A program made the translations under genes and the position numbers. From contig PNKY01000002.1 of the NCBI GenBank assembly GCA_013822765.1, positions 1-64,000 on the forward strand: a stretch of DNA of 64,000 nt. Direction: 5' to 3'. Below the pieces are notes generated by a model. That model was not told the DNA's origin. It saw nothing but the letters and a program-made list of their open reading frames with translations, and ran no database searches. Positions 1 to 16,612 of this stretch are shown piece by piece (positions within the stretch are counted from its first letter, which is position 1; the number at the start of each line of letters is the position of its first letter). Source of the DNA: Rhodospirillum sp. (lineage in GTDB: Bacteria > Pseudomonadota > Alphaproteobacteria > Dongiales > Dongiaceae).

Positions 1-101
1 AGCACGGGCCCTTGCAGGGTTCGAATGCCTGGAATTGGGTCGTTCCGGCGGCAGCGAAAGCGGTCGCCGGATCGGCGTTAGAAGGAGAGCCCGGCGCGCA
101 T

Positions 102-177
102 AGGAGTGTAGCTCAACTGGTAGAGCACCGGTCTCCAAAACCGGGGGTTGGGGGTTCGAGCCCCTCCACTCCTGCCA
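102..177 (+). tRNA. trpT: tRNA-Trp (anticodon CCA)
   Basis: The 76-nt cloverleaf folds completely. The acceptor stem AGGAGTG pairs with CACTCCT, followed by discriminator G and an encoded CCA at 175-177. The anticodon arm CCGGT/ACCGG carries loop CTCCAAA, so the anticodon at 135-137 is CCA (Trp). The T arm has loop TTCGAGC. It lies 60 nt upstream of secE; tRNA-Trp before secE-nusG is a common bacterial arrangement and supports the call. Confidence 0.97.
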
Positions 178-237
178 GCGACCTGAGAGGGAACGCGGCG
201 CGCACGACAGGTTCGAAGGGAATTGGTCAGGAAGTAG

Positions 238-435
238 ATGGCGAAGTTCAGCCCCGTTGAGTTCGGCCGCCAGGTCAATGCGGAACGCAAGAAGGTCACG
301 TGGCCGACTTGGAAGGAGACCTGGGTCACCACCGCGATGGTGTTCGTGATGGTCGTGCTGGCGTCGCTCTTTTTCCTGGTCGTGGACTGGATCCTCGGCA
401 CGGGCGTGACCGCTCTGCTGGGATTGGGAAAGTAA
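238..435 (+). CDS. secE: Preprotein translocase subunit SecE
   Basis: A 65-aa single-span membrane protein, the size of the short SecE form found outside enterobacteria. SecE clamps the two halves of SecY in the SecYEG channel. The N-terminal amphipathic helix carries the family signature around residues 17-28 ([12 protein letters not shown]), followed by one transmembrane helix at about residues 31-54. The start is preceded by AGGAAG. nusG follows after 4 nt, the usual secE-nusG pairing, so the two are probably co-transcribed. Confidence 0.97.
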   Translation: MAKFSPVEFGRQVNAERKKVTWPTWKETWVTTAMVFVMVVLASLFFLVVDWILGTGVTALLGLGK

Positions 436-439
436 GTCG

Positions 440-970
440 ATGGCGCACCGTTGGTATGTCGTGCACGTCTATTCGGGCTTCGAGCGCAAGATCGCGCAGT
501 CGCTCAAGGAGCAGGCCGTGCAGAAGGGTATGGACAAGCTGATCACCGACGTCCTGGTTCCGGCCGAGGAAGTGGTGGAAGTGCGTCGCGGGTCGAAGGT
601 GAACACGGAGCGTAAGTTCTTCCCGGGCTATGTCCTGGTGAAGATGGAGCTGACCGACGACACCTGGCACCTGATCATGAACACGCCCAAGGTGACCGGT
701 TTCCTCGGCGCCAAGGGCAAGCCCTCGCCCATCAGCGAGGCGGAAGCATTGCGCATCCTGCACCAGGTGCAGGAAGGCGTGGAGCGGCCGAAGCGCGCGA
801 TCATCTACGAGATCGGCGAGCAGGTGCGGGTCAACGACGGCCCGTTCACCTCGTTCACCGGGTTCGTGGAGGAAGTGGACGAAGAGAAGGGCCGCCTCAA
901 GGTGGCGGTGTCGATCTTCGGCCGCGCGACGCCGGTCGAACTGGAATATGGGCAGGTCGAGAAGGTCTAA
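440..970 (+). CDS. nusG: Transcription termination/antitermination factor NusG
   Basis: A 176-aa NusG of standard length. It binds the RNA polymerase clamp, promotes processive elongation, and couples polymerase to Rho or to ribosomal S10. The N-terminal NGN domain opens with the typical [16 protein letters not shown] strand and contains [10 protein letters not shown] near residue 60. The C-terminal KOW domain begins near residue 130 ([15 protein letters not shown]). The gene sits 4 nt after secE and about 110 nt before rplK, the conserved order. Nothing unusual was seen. Confidence 0.98.
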   Translation: MAHRWYVVHVYSGFERKIAQSLKEQAVQKGMDKLITDVLVPAEEVVEVRRGSKVNTERKFFPGYVLVKMELTDDTWHLIMNTPKVTGFLGAKGKPSPISEAEALRILHQVQEGVERPKRAIIYEIGEQVRVNDGPFTSFTGFVEEVDEEKGRLKVAVSIFGRATPVELEYGQVEKV

Positions 971-1064
971 GGGCCTTTCGACTGCGATATCCGCGCGGCG
1001 ACGGTTTCGCCGGAACATGCGGGAGGCCAGCCAAGTGCCGCACCGCAAACCTAGGGCCGGTTTG

Positions 1065-1080
1065 GTCCTGAGGATAGGAC
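1065..1080 (+). promoter_or_regulatory. Hairpin presenting the rplK Shine-Dalgarno sequence
   Basis: GTCCT (1065-1069) can pair with AGGAC (1076-1080). This leaves GAGGAT, which contains the Shine-Dalgarno GAGGA, in the six-base loop directly in front of the rplK ATG. A second small stem, CGGCG/CGCCG, lies at 996-1012 in the same leader. In enterobacteria L1 represses the rplKA mRNA at this position. That this hairpin is an L1 target is inference only. Confidence 0.35.
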
Positions 1081-1512
1081 ATGGCAAAGAAGATTGAAGG
1101 CTACATCAAGTTGCAGATACCGGCCGGCAAGGCCAATCCGTCACCGCCGGTCGGTCCGGCGTTGGGTCAGCGCGGCTTGAACATCATGCAGTTCTGCAAG
1201 GAGTTCAACGCGGCCACCCAGCAGATGGAAGCGGGCATGCCGATCCCGGTGGTGATCACGGCCTTTTCGGACCGTTCGTTTACCTTCGTCACCAAGACGC
1301 CGCCTGCCAGCTATTTCCTGAAGAAGGCGGCGAAGATCGAGAAGGGCTCGCAGACCACCGGCCGCGGTTTCGTCGGCAAGGTGACGATGGCGCAGTGCCG
1401 CGAGATCGCCAAGCAGAAGATGGCCGATCTCAACGCGCACGACATCGAGCATGCGGCCCAGATGATCAAAGGGTCCGCCAAGTCGATGGGCCTTCAGGTG
1501 GTGGAGGAATAA
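1081..1512 (+). CDS. rplK: 50S ribosomal protein L11
   Basis: A 143-aa protein of normal L11 length. L11 binds the GTPase-associated centre of 23S rRNA and helps factor binding and the stringent response through RelA. The N-terminal domain shows the proline-rich [19 protein letters not shown] stretch (about residues 16-34). The C-terminal RNA-binding domain ends with GSAKSMGL near residue 133. rplA starts 4 nt downstream, so the two form the L11 operon. The ATG is fixed by GAGGA 6 nt upstream. Confidence 0.98.
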   Translation: MAKKIEGYIKLQIPAGKANPSPPVGPALGQRGLNIMQFCKEFNAATQQMEAGMPIPVVITAFSDRSFTFVTKTPPASYFLKKAAKIEKGSQTTGRGFVGKVTMAQCREIAKQKMADLNAHDIEHAAQMIKGSAKSMGLQVVEE

Positions 1513-1515
1513 GCG

Positions 1516-2205
1516 ATGGCCGGCAAGAAGCATAAAGCGTCGCTCGCGAATATCGACCGCGACAAGTTCTACGGCGTCGAGGATGCCGTGAAGCTGATCA
1601 AGGCGGGCGCCAAGGCGAAGTTCGACGAGACGATCGAGATCGCGCTCAACCTCGGCATCGATCCGCGCCACTCGGACCAGAACGTCCGCGGCGTGGTGAA
1701 CCTGCCGAACGGCACCGGCAAGACGCTGCGCGTCGCGGTGTTCGCGAAGGGCGAGAAGGCGGAGCTCGCGAAGAAGGCGGGCGCCGACATCGTCGGCGCC
1801 GACGATCTGGCGGAGAAGGTGCAGGCGGGTCAGATGGATTTCGACCGCGTCATCGCCACGCCGGACATGATGGTGACCGTCGGCAAGCTGGGTAAGGTCC
1901 TCGGCCCGCGCGGCCTGATGCCGAACCCGAAGCTCGGCACCGTCACCAACGACGTCGCCGAAGCGATCAAGGCCGCCAAGGGCGGTCAGGTGGAGTTTCG
2001 CGCCGAGAAGGCCGGCTTGATCCATGCCGGCGTCGGCAAGGCCAGCTTCAGCGAGAAGGCGCTGGTGGAGAACGTGAAGGCGTTCGTGACGGCGATCAAC
2101 AAGGCGAAGCCGTCCGGATCCAAGGGCACTTATCTGAAGAAGGTGTCCATCGCGTCCACCATGGGCCCCGGCGTGAAGCTGGATGTGAGCAGTTTGGTCG
2201 GCTAG
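1516..2205 (+). CDS. rplA: 50S ribosomal protein L1
   Basis: A 229-aa L1, the stalk protein next to the E site and, in enterobacteria, the autogenous repressor of its own operon. Family landmarks are visible: [12 protein letters not shown] near residue 66, [17 protein letters not shown] near residue 123, and the C-terminal [17 protein letters not shown] segment. The gene is spaced 3 nt from rplK and followed by the 310-nt leader of rplJ. Confidence 0.98.
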   Translation: MAGKKHKASLANIDRDKFYGVEDAVKLIKAGAKAKFDETIEIALNLGIDPRHSDQNVRGVVNLPNGTGKTLRVAVFAKGEKAELAKKAGADIVGADDLAEKVQAGQMDFDRVIATPDMMVTVGKLGKVLGPRGLMPNPKLGTVTNDVAEAIKAAKGGQVEFRAEKAGLIHAGVGKASFSEKALVENVKAFVTAINKAKPSGSKGTYLKKVSIASTMGPGVKLDVSSLVG

Positions 2206-2515
2206 CGCCGGCTACGAGTTTCGTCGCGTCGGCGAGAGTCGGCACGGCGATCGGAGGGAGAGAGCAATCTCTCCACCCTGTCCGAGACTGCAGGTCTCCA
2301 ATCCGGTCTTTCGGGGCGGAGGTAATGAGGCAATCGCCTGCAATAGACGGGAGTTGAACCGAATTTCGTTCAGGTTCCCTGGGCGAAGCGCGGCTTGAGC
2401 TTCTGGGACAGGCAAACCGGACCTTCCGGCTTTGCCCAACCGGGCAAGGATCGAAGGGTCCATGCGCAACCGGGTGCGATGAACGGTTCATCGCATCCAG
2501 ATTCGGAGACGAACA
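2206..2515 (+). promoter_or_regulatory. Structured rplJ leader, probable L10 autoregulatory region
   Basis: This 310-nt gap has no credible gene. It contains successive hairpins: GGAGAGA/TCTCTCC closed by a GCAA tetraloop (2257-2274), GAGAC/GTCTC with loop TGCAG (2284-2298), and a small CCG/CGG stem-loop near 2302-2313. A long, structured leader before rplJ is where L10 (with L7/L12) binds to repress translation in well-studied bacteria. The position and structure fit that role. An rplJ promoter may also lie here, but no convincing -35/-10 pair was seen. Confidence 0.55.
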
Positions 2516-3034
2516 GTGGACCGATCTGGCAAAGAGTTGCTGGTCACTGCTCTGCAGAATGCCCTGAGCGACGCCAACCTGGTGGTCATCACCAAGCAGG
2601 CGGGACTCACGGTGACCGAAGTGAGTGATCTTCGGCGCAAGATGCGGAGCGCAGGGGCCGGCTACAAAGTCGCTAAGAATCGGCTGGCACAGCGCGCTCT
2701 GAAAGGCACGAAGTACGAAGGCCTGGAAAGTCTGTTCAAGGGGCCAACCGCAATCGCCTATTCGACCGACCCGATCGCGGCGGCGAAGGTGGCGGTGGCC
2801 TACGCGAACAGCAATCAGAAGCTCACCATCGTCGGCGGTTCGATGGGTGCGACTGTCATTGGCCCCGATGGGGTCAAGGCGCTCGCCACTCTGCCGTCGC
2901 TCGACGAGCTTCGCGCCAAGCTGGTTGGCATGCTGCAGACTCCGGCGACGCGCGTCGCCACGATCCTGCAGGCGCCGGCCGGCCAACTGGCGCGGGTCTT
3001 CGGAGCTTATGCCAAGAAGGGCGAGACCGCGTGA
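2516..3034 (+). CDS. rplJ: 50S ribosomal protein L10
   Basis: A 172-aa L10 that anchors L7/L12 dimers at the ribosomal stalk base. The start is GTG at 2516. The N-terminal MDRSGKELLVTALQ matches the family, and no upstream ATG in frame extends it. Typical features are the KVAKNRLAQRAL rRNA-binding segment near residues 52-63 and LKGPTAIAYS-like FKGPTAIAYS near residue 74. The C-terminal helix binding L7/L12 is rich in Ala, Leu and Lys. rplL follows 68 nt later. Confidence 0.97.
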   Translation: MDRSGKELLVTALQNALSDANLVVITKQAGLTVTEVSDLRRKMRSAGAGYKVAKNRLAQRALKGTKYEGLESLFKGPTAIAYSTDPIAAAKVAVAYANSNQKLTIVGGSMGATVIGPDGVKALATLPSLDELRAKLVGMLQTPATRVATILQAPAGQLARVFGAYAKKGETA

Positions 3035-3102
3035 CGGTCTGTTCTTCGCGGTTCCGAATTGAAGTTCAAGCAACGCGTTACGAGATAGCCTAGGAGACTA
3101 AA

Positions 3103-3477
3103 ATGGCTGATTTGCAGAAGTTGGTGGACGAGCTCTCGAAGCTGACCGTCCTCGAGGCCGCCGAGCTGTCCAAGAAGTTGGAAGAGGCTTGGGGCGTTTC
3201 GGCTGCCGCGCCGGTTGCGGTTGCTGCTGCCGGTGGTGGCGCTGCCGCCGCTCCGGCCGAAGTGCAGACGGAGTTCACCGTCATTCTCGTCGATGGTGGC
3301 GAGAAGAAGATCAACGTGATCAAGGAAGTCCGCGCCATCACCAGCCTTGGCCTGAAGGAAGCCAAGGACCTGGTCGAGGGTGCGCCGAAGGCGGTGAAGG
3401 AAGGCGTGAGCAAGCAGGAAGCTGCTGACCTCAAGAAGAAGCTGGAAGACGCCGGCGCCAAGGTTGAGCTGAAGTAA
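3103..3477 (+). CDS. rplL: 50S ribosomal protein L7/L12
   Basis: A 124-aa stalk protein that recruits translation GTPases. It has an N-terminal dimerisation helix ([22 protein letters not shown]), an Ala/Gly/Pro-rich hinge at about residues 34-52, and the compact C-terminal domain with [24 protein letters not shown] sequence. An AGGAG lies 8 nt before the ATG. The gene precedes an attenuator-like hairpin and rpoB, the standard order. Confidence 0.98.
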   Translation: MADLQKLVDELSKLTVLEAAELSKKLEEAWGVSAAAPVAVAAAGGGAAAAPAEVQTEFTVILVDGGEKKINVIKEVRAITSLGLKEAKDLVEGAPKAVKEGVSKQEAADLKKKLEDAGAKVELK

Positions 3478-3502
3478 GGCCTTCAGCCTGTTGTTCGAAC
3501 GG

Positions 3503-3534
3503 GGGAAGCGCCGGTTTCACGATCGGCGCTTCCC
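3503..3534 (+). terminator. rplL-rpoB intergenic attenuator-like hairpin
   Basis: An 11-bp perfect stem, GGGAAGCGCCG (3503-3513) with CGGCGCTTCCC (3524-3534), closes a 10-nt loop 25 nt after rplL. No U-tract follows, so it should not be a complete stop. In enterobacteria this gap holds an attenuator and an RNase III site that set the ribosomal protein to polymerase ratio, and this hairpin is the obvious candidate for an equivalent. The remaining 200 nt before rpoB show no gene. Confidence 0.65.
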
Positions 3535-3735
3535 GCGTCCTCAAGTTATAGGAAATTGCGCCTCTCCGATCGGCGCGAATAGTAGATCGGACCAGGGATC
3601 GGGGCGCCTCGGATCGCTGGAAGAGGGCACAGAGGCCAAAGAATTCGCGGGCGGCAGACTTTGTTTCTGGGCCCAATTGGATCGGATTGGCAAGCACGGC
3701 GGACGCGTCGTGCTGCGAGATGACAGAGGTCGCTG

Positions 3736-7902
<4,167 letters not shown>

Positions 7903-7906
7903 TTGA

Positions 7907-12130
<4,224 letters not shown>

Positions 12131-12157
12131 GCGACCGACTGGTCTACTCAAGCATCA

Positions 12158-12190
12158 CGCCCGCTCCCGCAAGGGGGCGGGCGTTTTGCT
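12158..12190 (+). terminator. Rho-independent terminator of the rpl-rpo operon
   Basis: An 11-bp stem, CGCCCGCTCCC (12158-12168) with GGGGGCGGGCG (12173-12183), closes a GCAA tetraloop and is followed by TTTTGCTTT. It lies 28 nt after the rpoC stop. The 214 nt from here to 12404 contain no credible gene. Confidence 0.93.
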
Positions 12191-12404
12191 TTGGTGCGCG
12201 CAATTGTCGCGCCAACCGGGGCGTTTCTCACACAGCGTCACAAGATGTTCACGCGGTGCCCGGGAGCAAAACTCGCGGCTGCAGAGTTTACCTATCCCGT
12301 GCATCACCGTGCCCGGTCGTTTCGTGGCGCGGTGATTGCGATTCTGACCCCCGCGCGCTGATCCGCAATTTCCGCGGAGATCGGGCACAGCTGAGAGTGG
12401 CGTA

Positions 12405-13736
12405 ATGATCGATAGGCTGGGATCGATCCTGTTCGTGGCGGCGATTGCGTTCCTGGCCTTTGTCGGCGGGGCGATCGCGATGCTGGGCGAGACCTTTCCG
12501 CACCGCTACCTGCGCGACGCCTACCTTGCCGGCGAGGCGCTGATCGCCCAGCGCGAGGAGACCGCCGACCCCTACGACACCGACCAGTGGCGCAAGGCGC
12601 GCGACGGCGAGAAGGGCGTCACCGTCAACGATCCGGCGCGCGCGAGCAAAGGCTACACGCTCTACACCAGCGCGGGCGAGGCGGCGGCGCACCTGATCGA
12701 CATGAATGGCCGCGTGGTGCACGAATGGCGGCGGCCGTACAGCGACGTGTGGAACGAGCAGTCGGAGGTCAAGAAGCCGCAGCCCGACACCATGATCCTG
12801 ATGGACAAGGCCCGGCTGTTGCCCAACGGTGATCTGCTGGCGATCTATGCCGCCGCGGGCGACACGCCCTGGGGCTATGGCATGGTCAAGATGGACCGCG
12901 ACTCCAACGTGATCTGGAGCTACCTCGCGCACACCCACCACGATTTCGACATCGCACCGGACGGACGCATCCTGGTGCTGACCAACGCCTTCACCTCCGA
13001 CGAGATCGACGGGCTTGGCAAGGTCGACAAGCCGTTCCTGGAAGATTTCGTCGTGATGCTCTCGCCTGACGGCCGCGAGTTGAAGAAGGTCTCGCTGACG
13101 CGCGCCCTCGCGAAATCGCGCTACAGGCTGCTGCGCCTGGCGATTCCCAACTACGCCCTGGGCGATCCGCTGCACACCAACTCGGTGCAATACATCACCG
13201 CAGAACAGGCGAAGAACTTCCCGTTCGCGAAGGAAGGCGACCTGCTGCTGTCGTTCCGCGACATCAGCGCGGTCGCGGTGTTCTCGCAGGACAGCGGCGA
13301 GATCAGCTGGGCGATGCGCGGACCTTGGCTTTGGCAGCACGACGCCAGCCTGCTGGCCAACGGGCATATCACCCTGTTCGACAATCTCGGCGGCTTCCGC
13401 GAAAACAACAGCGCGCGGGTGCTGGAGGTCGATCCGAAGTCCGGCGCCGTCGCCTGGAGCTATCGGGGCGACGAAAAGCATCCGTTCCACAGCCCGCTGC
13501 GCTCGTCGGCCGAGGTGCTGCCCAACGACAACGTGCTGATCACCGAATCCGACGGCGGGCGCTTGTTCGAGGTGACGCGCGCCGGCGAGATCGTGTGGAA
13601 CTTCGTCAATCCCACGCGCGGCGGCGCGAACAACGACTTGATCGCGATCGCAACCTGGGGCCAGCGCGTCGATCCGGAATCGCTCGACCCCGACGTGCGC
13701 GCGCTATTCGAGACCAGAAAGGAGGCATCGAAATGA
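12405..13736 (+). CDS. Membrane-anchored arylsulfotransferase-family protein (ASST-like)
   Basis: A 443-aa protein with one N-terminal transmembrane segment or uncleaved signal (residues 5-27), followed by a periplasmic beta-propeller-like domain. It has arylsulfotransferase-family (Arylsulfotran_2-type) landmarks: a histidine cluster HTHHDFDIAPDGR near residue 176, DPLHTNSVQY near 254, WQHDASLL near 310 and a repeated strand pattern. Characterised arylsulfate sulfotransferases move sulfate between phenols in the periplasm without PAPS; whether this one does is not shown. The stop overlaps the next ATG (ATGA). It is the first gene of a four-gene operon ending in a PAPS-type sulfotransferase. 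Confidence 0.8.
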   Translation: MIDRLGSILFVAAIAFLAFVGGAIAMLGETFPHRYLRDAYLAGEALIAQREETADPYDTDQWRKARDGEKGVTVNDPARASKGYTLYTSAGEAAAHLIDMNGRVVHEWRRPYSDVWNEQSEVKKPQPDTMILMDKARLLPNGDLLAIYAAAGDTPWGYGMVKMDRDSNVIWSYLAHTHHDFDIAPDGRILVLTNAFTSDEIDGLGKVDKPFLEDFVVMLSPDGRELKKVSLTRALAKSRYRLLRLAIPNYALGDPLHTNSVQYITAEQAKNFPFAKEGDLLLSFRDISAVAVFSQDSGEISWAMRGPWLWQHDASLLANGHITLFDNLGGFRENNSARVLEVDPKSGAVAWSYRGDEKHPFHSPLRSSAEVLPNDNVLITESDGGRLFEVTRAGEIVWNFVNPTRGGANNDLIAIATWGQRVDPESLDPDVRALFETRKEASK

Positions 13737-14032
13737 GATTCAACAAACGCCAAGCGGCCTTGCTCGTGATCGGCGCCAGCGCGGCCGTGCTGGCCGCTTC
13801 GCCGGCCTTTGCCTATGTCGGACCCGGCGCGGGCCTAACGCTGCTGGGCGCCCTGTGGGGCCTTATCCTTGCGGTGGTGGTGAGCGTCGGCTTTATCCTG
13901 CTGTGGCCGATCCGGCGGCTGATGCGCCGCAACCGGCAGATTGGCCCGACCGGCGACCAGCAGGCGGCGGACGATGACCCGACGCATTCGATGCTGGGCA
14001 ACCCGTCCGACCGCGACGACCGGCGCATGTGA
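13733..14032 (+). CDS. Small membrane protein with AYVGPGAG motif
   Basis: A 99-aa protein with a cleavable-looking signal (residues 1-27, ending SPAFA), directly followed by YVGPGAGL and a single transmembrane helix (about residues 35-58). After it come a basic stretch (RRLMRRNR) and an acidic polar tail, presumably cytoplasmic. The ATG overlaps the preceding stop in ATGA, so translation is probably coupled. Proteins with a YVGPGAG start after the signal are recurrent small membrane proteins of unknown role. No function can be assigned. The start is chosen because 5' extensions would run inside the arylsulfotransferase gene. Confidence 0.75.
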   Translation: MRFNKRQAALLVIGASAAVLAASPAFAYVGPGAGLTLLGALWGLILAVVVSVGFILLWPIRRLMRRNRQIGPTGDQQAADDDPTHSMLGNPSDRDDRRM

Positions 14033-14742
14033 TGGGCCTGCTCGACCTGCCCGCGCCGTTGTTCGACTTCGTCGACGGCAGCATGCTCGGCGCGCTGCCG
14101 CCGTTGGTGCGCCTGGTCCTGTGGGCGATCGCCGGTGCGGCGGTCTCGCTGACGCTTTATCGCTGGCTGTCGCCGCAACGCCGCATCGCGGCGGCGAAGG
14201 CGGCGGCGCTGGATGCGCGGCGGCGGCTCAACGCCCATGACGGCGACCTGGAGAGCGCATTGCCGCTGATGCGGCAATCCATGAAGGCGGCGCTGCGCCA
14301 CGTCGGGCTGGTGTTCCCGGGGGCTCTTATCGCCTCGCTGCCGGTGCTGGCGCTGCTGGTGTGGCTCGACGGCGCCTATGGCTACCAATTGCCGCAGGAC
14401 CGGCAGGCGCCGGCCGTTTCGGTCGAGCCCGCGCGCTTCAGCGGCCAGTGGCAGGCTGATAGCAGTATCGCAGTGCGCGACCAGGGCGGCGCCGAAGTGG
14501 CGCACCTGACCCTCGCCGAGCCCATCACGCGCATCGAAAAACGCCAGTGGTGGCATGCGATCGTCGGCAATCCGGCCGGCTATCTGCCGGAGCAAGGACC
14601 GATCGACAGCGTCACCATCGCGCTGCCGGAGCGGCAGTATCTCCCGGTCGGTCCGGACTGGCTGCGATCCTGGCTGGCGGTGGCGCTGACCGCGCTGGTG
14701 ATCGCCTCGCTGCTCATCATGCGCATCGCGCGGATCGCGTGA
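14032..14742 (+). CDS. Three-TM membrane protein with Oxa1/YidC-like layout
   Basis: A 236-aa protein of no certain family. Visible order: TM1 at about 21-43, a charged Ala/Arg-rich helical segment at about 48-90, TM2 at about 91-113, a roughly 95-residue presumably periplasmic domain, and TM3 at about 210-232 with a basic end. A helix, cytosolic charged hairpin, helix arrangement is the core of Oxa1-superfamily insertases (YidC, DUF106, TMCO1, EMC3). The assignment is by layout only. ATG 14032 overlaps the previous TGA by one base; a GTG three bases upstream is the alternative start. The sulfotransferase gene begins one nucleotide after its stop. Confidence 0.6.
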   Translation: MGLLDLPAPLFDFVDGSMLGALPPLVRLVLWAIAGAAVSLTLYRWLSPQRRIAAAKAAALDARRRLNAHDGDLESALPLMRQSMKAALRHVGLVFPGALIASLPVLALLVWLDGAYGYQLPQDRQAPAVSVEPARFSGQWQADSSIAVRDQGGAEVAHLTLAEPITRIEKRQWWHAIVGNPAGYLPEQGPIDSVTIALPERQYLPVGPDWLRSWLAVALTALVIASLLIMRIARIA

Positions 14743-14743
14743 C

Positions 14744-15877
14744 ATGACCAAGGGCTTCGACGTGGCGCCCTGGATGGACCGGCTCGGTGGCCACATCGAG
14801 CGGCATCCCCTGCGCTGGATCAAGCTGGGCGGGCTGGAGACGCATCTGGTTGCAAGCTCGCTCGCGGACGTCCGGGTCGAGCGGCCGGTCTACGTCACCG
14901 GCCTCGCGCGCTCCGGCACCACCATCCTGTTGGAGACTCTAGCGCGCCATCCGGAGGTCGCGACCCATCGCTACCGCGATTTCCCGATGCTGTTCACGCC
15001 CTACGCCTGGAACCGCTGGCTGGAGCTGGTGCCGCGCCAGCAGGAGGCGCCGGCCGAGCGCAGCCATGGCGACGGCATCGCGGTGACTTCGGAAAGTCCG
15101 GAGGCGTTCGAGGAGCCGCTGTGGATGGCGTTCTTCCCCGAGCTGCATGACACGGCGCAGAGCGCCGTGCTCGATGGCGCCACGCATCATCCGCTGTTCG
15201 AGCGCTTCTATCGCGACCATGTCCGCAAGCTGCTGGCGGTGCGCGGCCGGCGCCGCTATGTCGCCAAGGGCAACTACAACGTCACGCGCATCGGCTATCT
15301 GGCGAAGCTGTTCCCCGACGCGCGCTTCGTGATCCCGGTGCGCGACCCGGTCTGGCACATCGCCTCGCTGATGAAGCAGCACCGCCTGTTCCTCGACGGC
15401 CAGCGCGACAATCCCGCCGCGCGCCGGCACCTGCGCCGCGTCGGGCATTTCGAGTTCGGCGAGGATCGGCGGCCGATCCGAATCGGTGATGGCGCGACCA
15501 CCGCGGAGATTGTCGCGCTCTGGCGGGCCGGTGAGGAGGTGCGCGGCTGGGCGCGCTACTGGGCGCACGTTCATCACCACATTGCCGACGTGATGGAACG
15601 GGAGTGGACCTTGCGGCCCGCCATCCGGATAGTGCGCTACGAGGATCTGTGCGCGTCGCCGCACGCGACCTTGCGCGCGGTGCTGGACCATTGCGCGCTG
15701 CCGGCGCGCGAGCCGTTCCTCACCGACGCGGCCGGGCGGCTGCACCAGCCGACCTACTACCGGCCGCGCTTCAGCGCCGAGGATCTCGCCATCATCGCGG
15801 AGGAAACGGCGGAGGCGGCGAGCCGCTTCGGCTATCATGTCGACCGCGCGCAGGCGCTCAGGCAAAGCGCGGAGTAG
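14744..15877 (+). CDS. PAPS-dependent sulfotransferase family protein
   Basis: A 377-aa sulfotransferase. The PAPS 5'-phosphosulfate loop GLARSGTT is at residues 53-60. The second PAPS-binding element is the segment VIPVRDPVWHIASL near residue 196, with an upstream Ser/Arg-rich strand. No signal peptide is present, so it is cytosolic or peripheral. The substrate is unknown. It closes a tightly packed operon with an ASST-like protein, which suggests the two handle sulfated small molecules or glycans on the two sides of the membrane. That link is inference. Confidence 0.85.
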   Translation: MTKGFDVAPWMDRLGGHIERHPLRWIKLGGLETHLVASSLADVRVERPVYVTGLARSGTTILLETLARHPEVATHRYRDFPMLFTPYAWNRWLELVPRQQEAPAERSHGDGIAVTSESPEAFEEPLWMAFFPELHDTAQSAVLDGATHHPLFERFYRDHVRKLLAVRGRRRYVAKGNYNVTRIGYLAKLFPDARFVIPVRDPVWHIASLMKQHRLFLDGQRDNPAARRHLRRVGHFEFGEDRRPIRIGDGATTAEIVALWRAGEEVRGWARYWAHVHHHIADVMEREWTLRPAIRIVRYEDLCASPHATLRAVLDHCALPAREPFLTDAAGRLHQPTYYRPRFSAEDLAIIAEETAEAASRFGYHVDRAQALRQSAE

Positions 15878-15999
15878 CCCGTGCTCCCGTCGGTCCGAGG
15901 GAACCGGACCTATCCAGAATAGGTTGACGGCAAAGGAACAGCTTCCTTGCCGGTGAACCGCTCGGTCCACATAATGGCAGGGGAGATCGGAGCCGCCGC

Positions 16000-16461
16000 A
16001 TGCAAGACCCGGACTGGCTCGCGCGGTCAAGCGATGCCATCAAACGGATGTACGGCTATTGGCGATCGAAGTGCGAAGGCGATCGCCTGCCGCCGCGCCG
16101 CGCCATCGATCCGGTGGAGATTCCGCGCTTCCTGCCGCAAATCACCATCGTCGAGGTTGTGCCGGATGCACGGCGCTATGTGTATCGCCTGGTCGGCACC
16201 AAGGAGGTCGATATCCGCGGCCGCGACCCGACCGGCAAGTCGGTCCTCGACGGCTTCTTCGGACCGTCGCTGGACGACGCGCTCGGCTGCTACGACACGG
16301 TGGTGAGGACAAAGCGGCCGCACTACGACGATTCGCCTTATATCACGCCCGACGGCCGCTTCTCCGATGATGAGACATTGTTCCTGCCGCTGTCGGAGGA
16401 CGGCGACAGCGTCAGCCGGATCCTGGTGTTCGGCACTTACTCGCCAGGCCCTAGGCCGTAA
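16000..16461 (+). CDS. PAS_5-family sensory protein
   Basis: A 153-aa single-domain protein resembling the alphaproteobacterial PAS_5 family. It starts with a helical WLARSSDAIKRMYGYWRSKCEGDRLP segment and continues with PxxIPRFLPQITIVEV and YRLVGTKEVDIRGRDPTGKSV, the family's core. No output domain is fused, so it is a stand-alone sensor or adaptor. A second PAS_5 protein is encoded 2.5 kb downstream on the other strand, with a chemoreceptor between them. The ATG is the first codon in frame. No strong ribosome site was noted. Confidence 0.75.
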   Translation: MQDPDWLARSSDAIKRMYGYWRSKCEGDRLPPRRAIDPVEIPRFLPQITIVEVVPDARRYVYRLVGTKEVDIRGRDPTGKSVLDGFFGPSLDDALGCYDTVVRTKRPHYDDSPYITPDGRFSDDETLFLPLSEDGDSVSRILVFGTYSPGPRP

Positions 16462-16612
16462 GTACTAGCGAGCGTGCGTCCGTGCATTGTGGTTCCCACG
16501 CCCGGCGAAGCCGCGCCGAATCGGGCTTGGTTAAACCTCTTCTTAGTACTGCATTTGCAATGCTGCGGGTTGGACCACCGTCGTCAACAACCCATCCGGG
16601 GAATCCGCAGCC

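Noticed and set aside
14..40. A GGTTCGAAT stretch at the window start resembling a tRNA T loop
   Set aside because: The closing pair of a T arm would be G-G and no acceptor or CCA end follows, so it is not a tRNA 3' end.
12191..12404. Possible small gene on the minus strand between rpoC and the ASST-like gene
   Set aside because: No ribosome site, no family pattern and no coding-like codon use.
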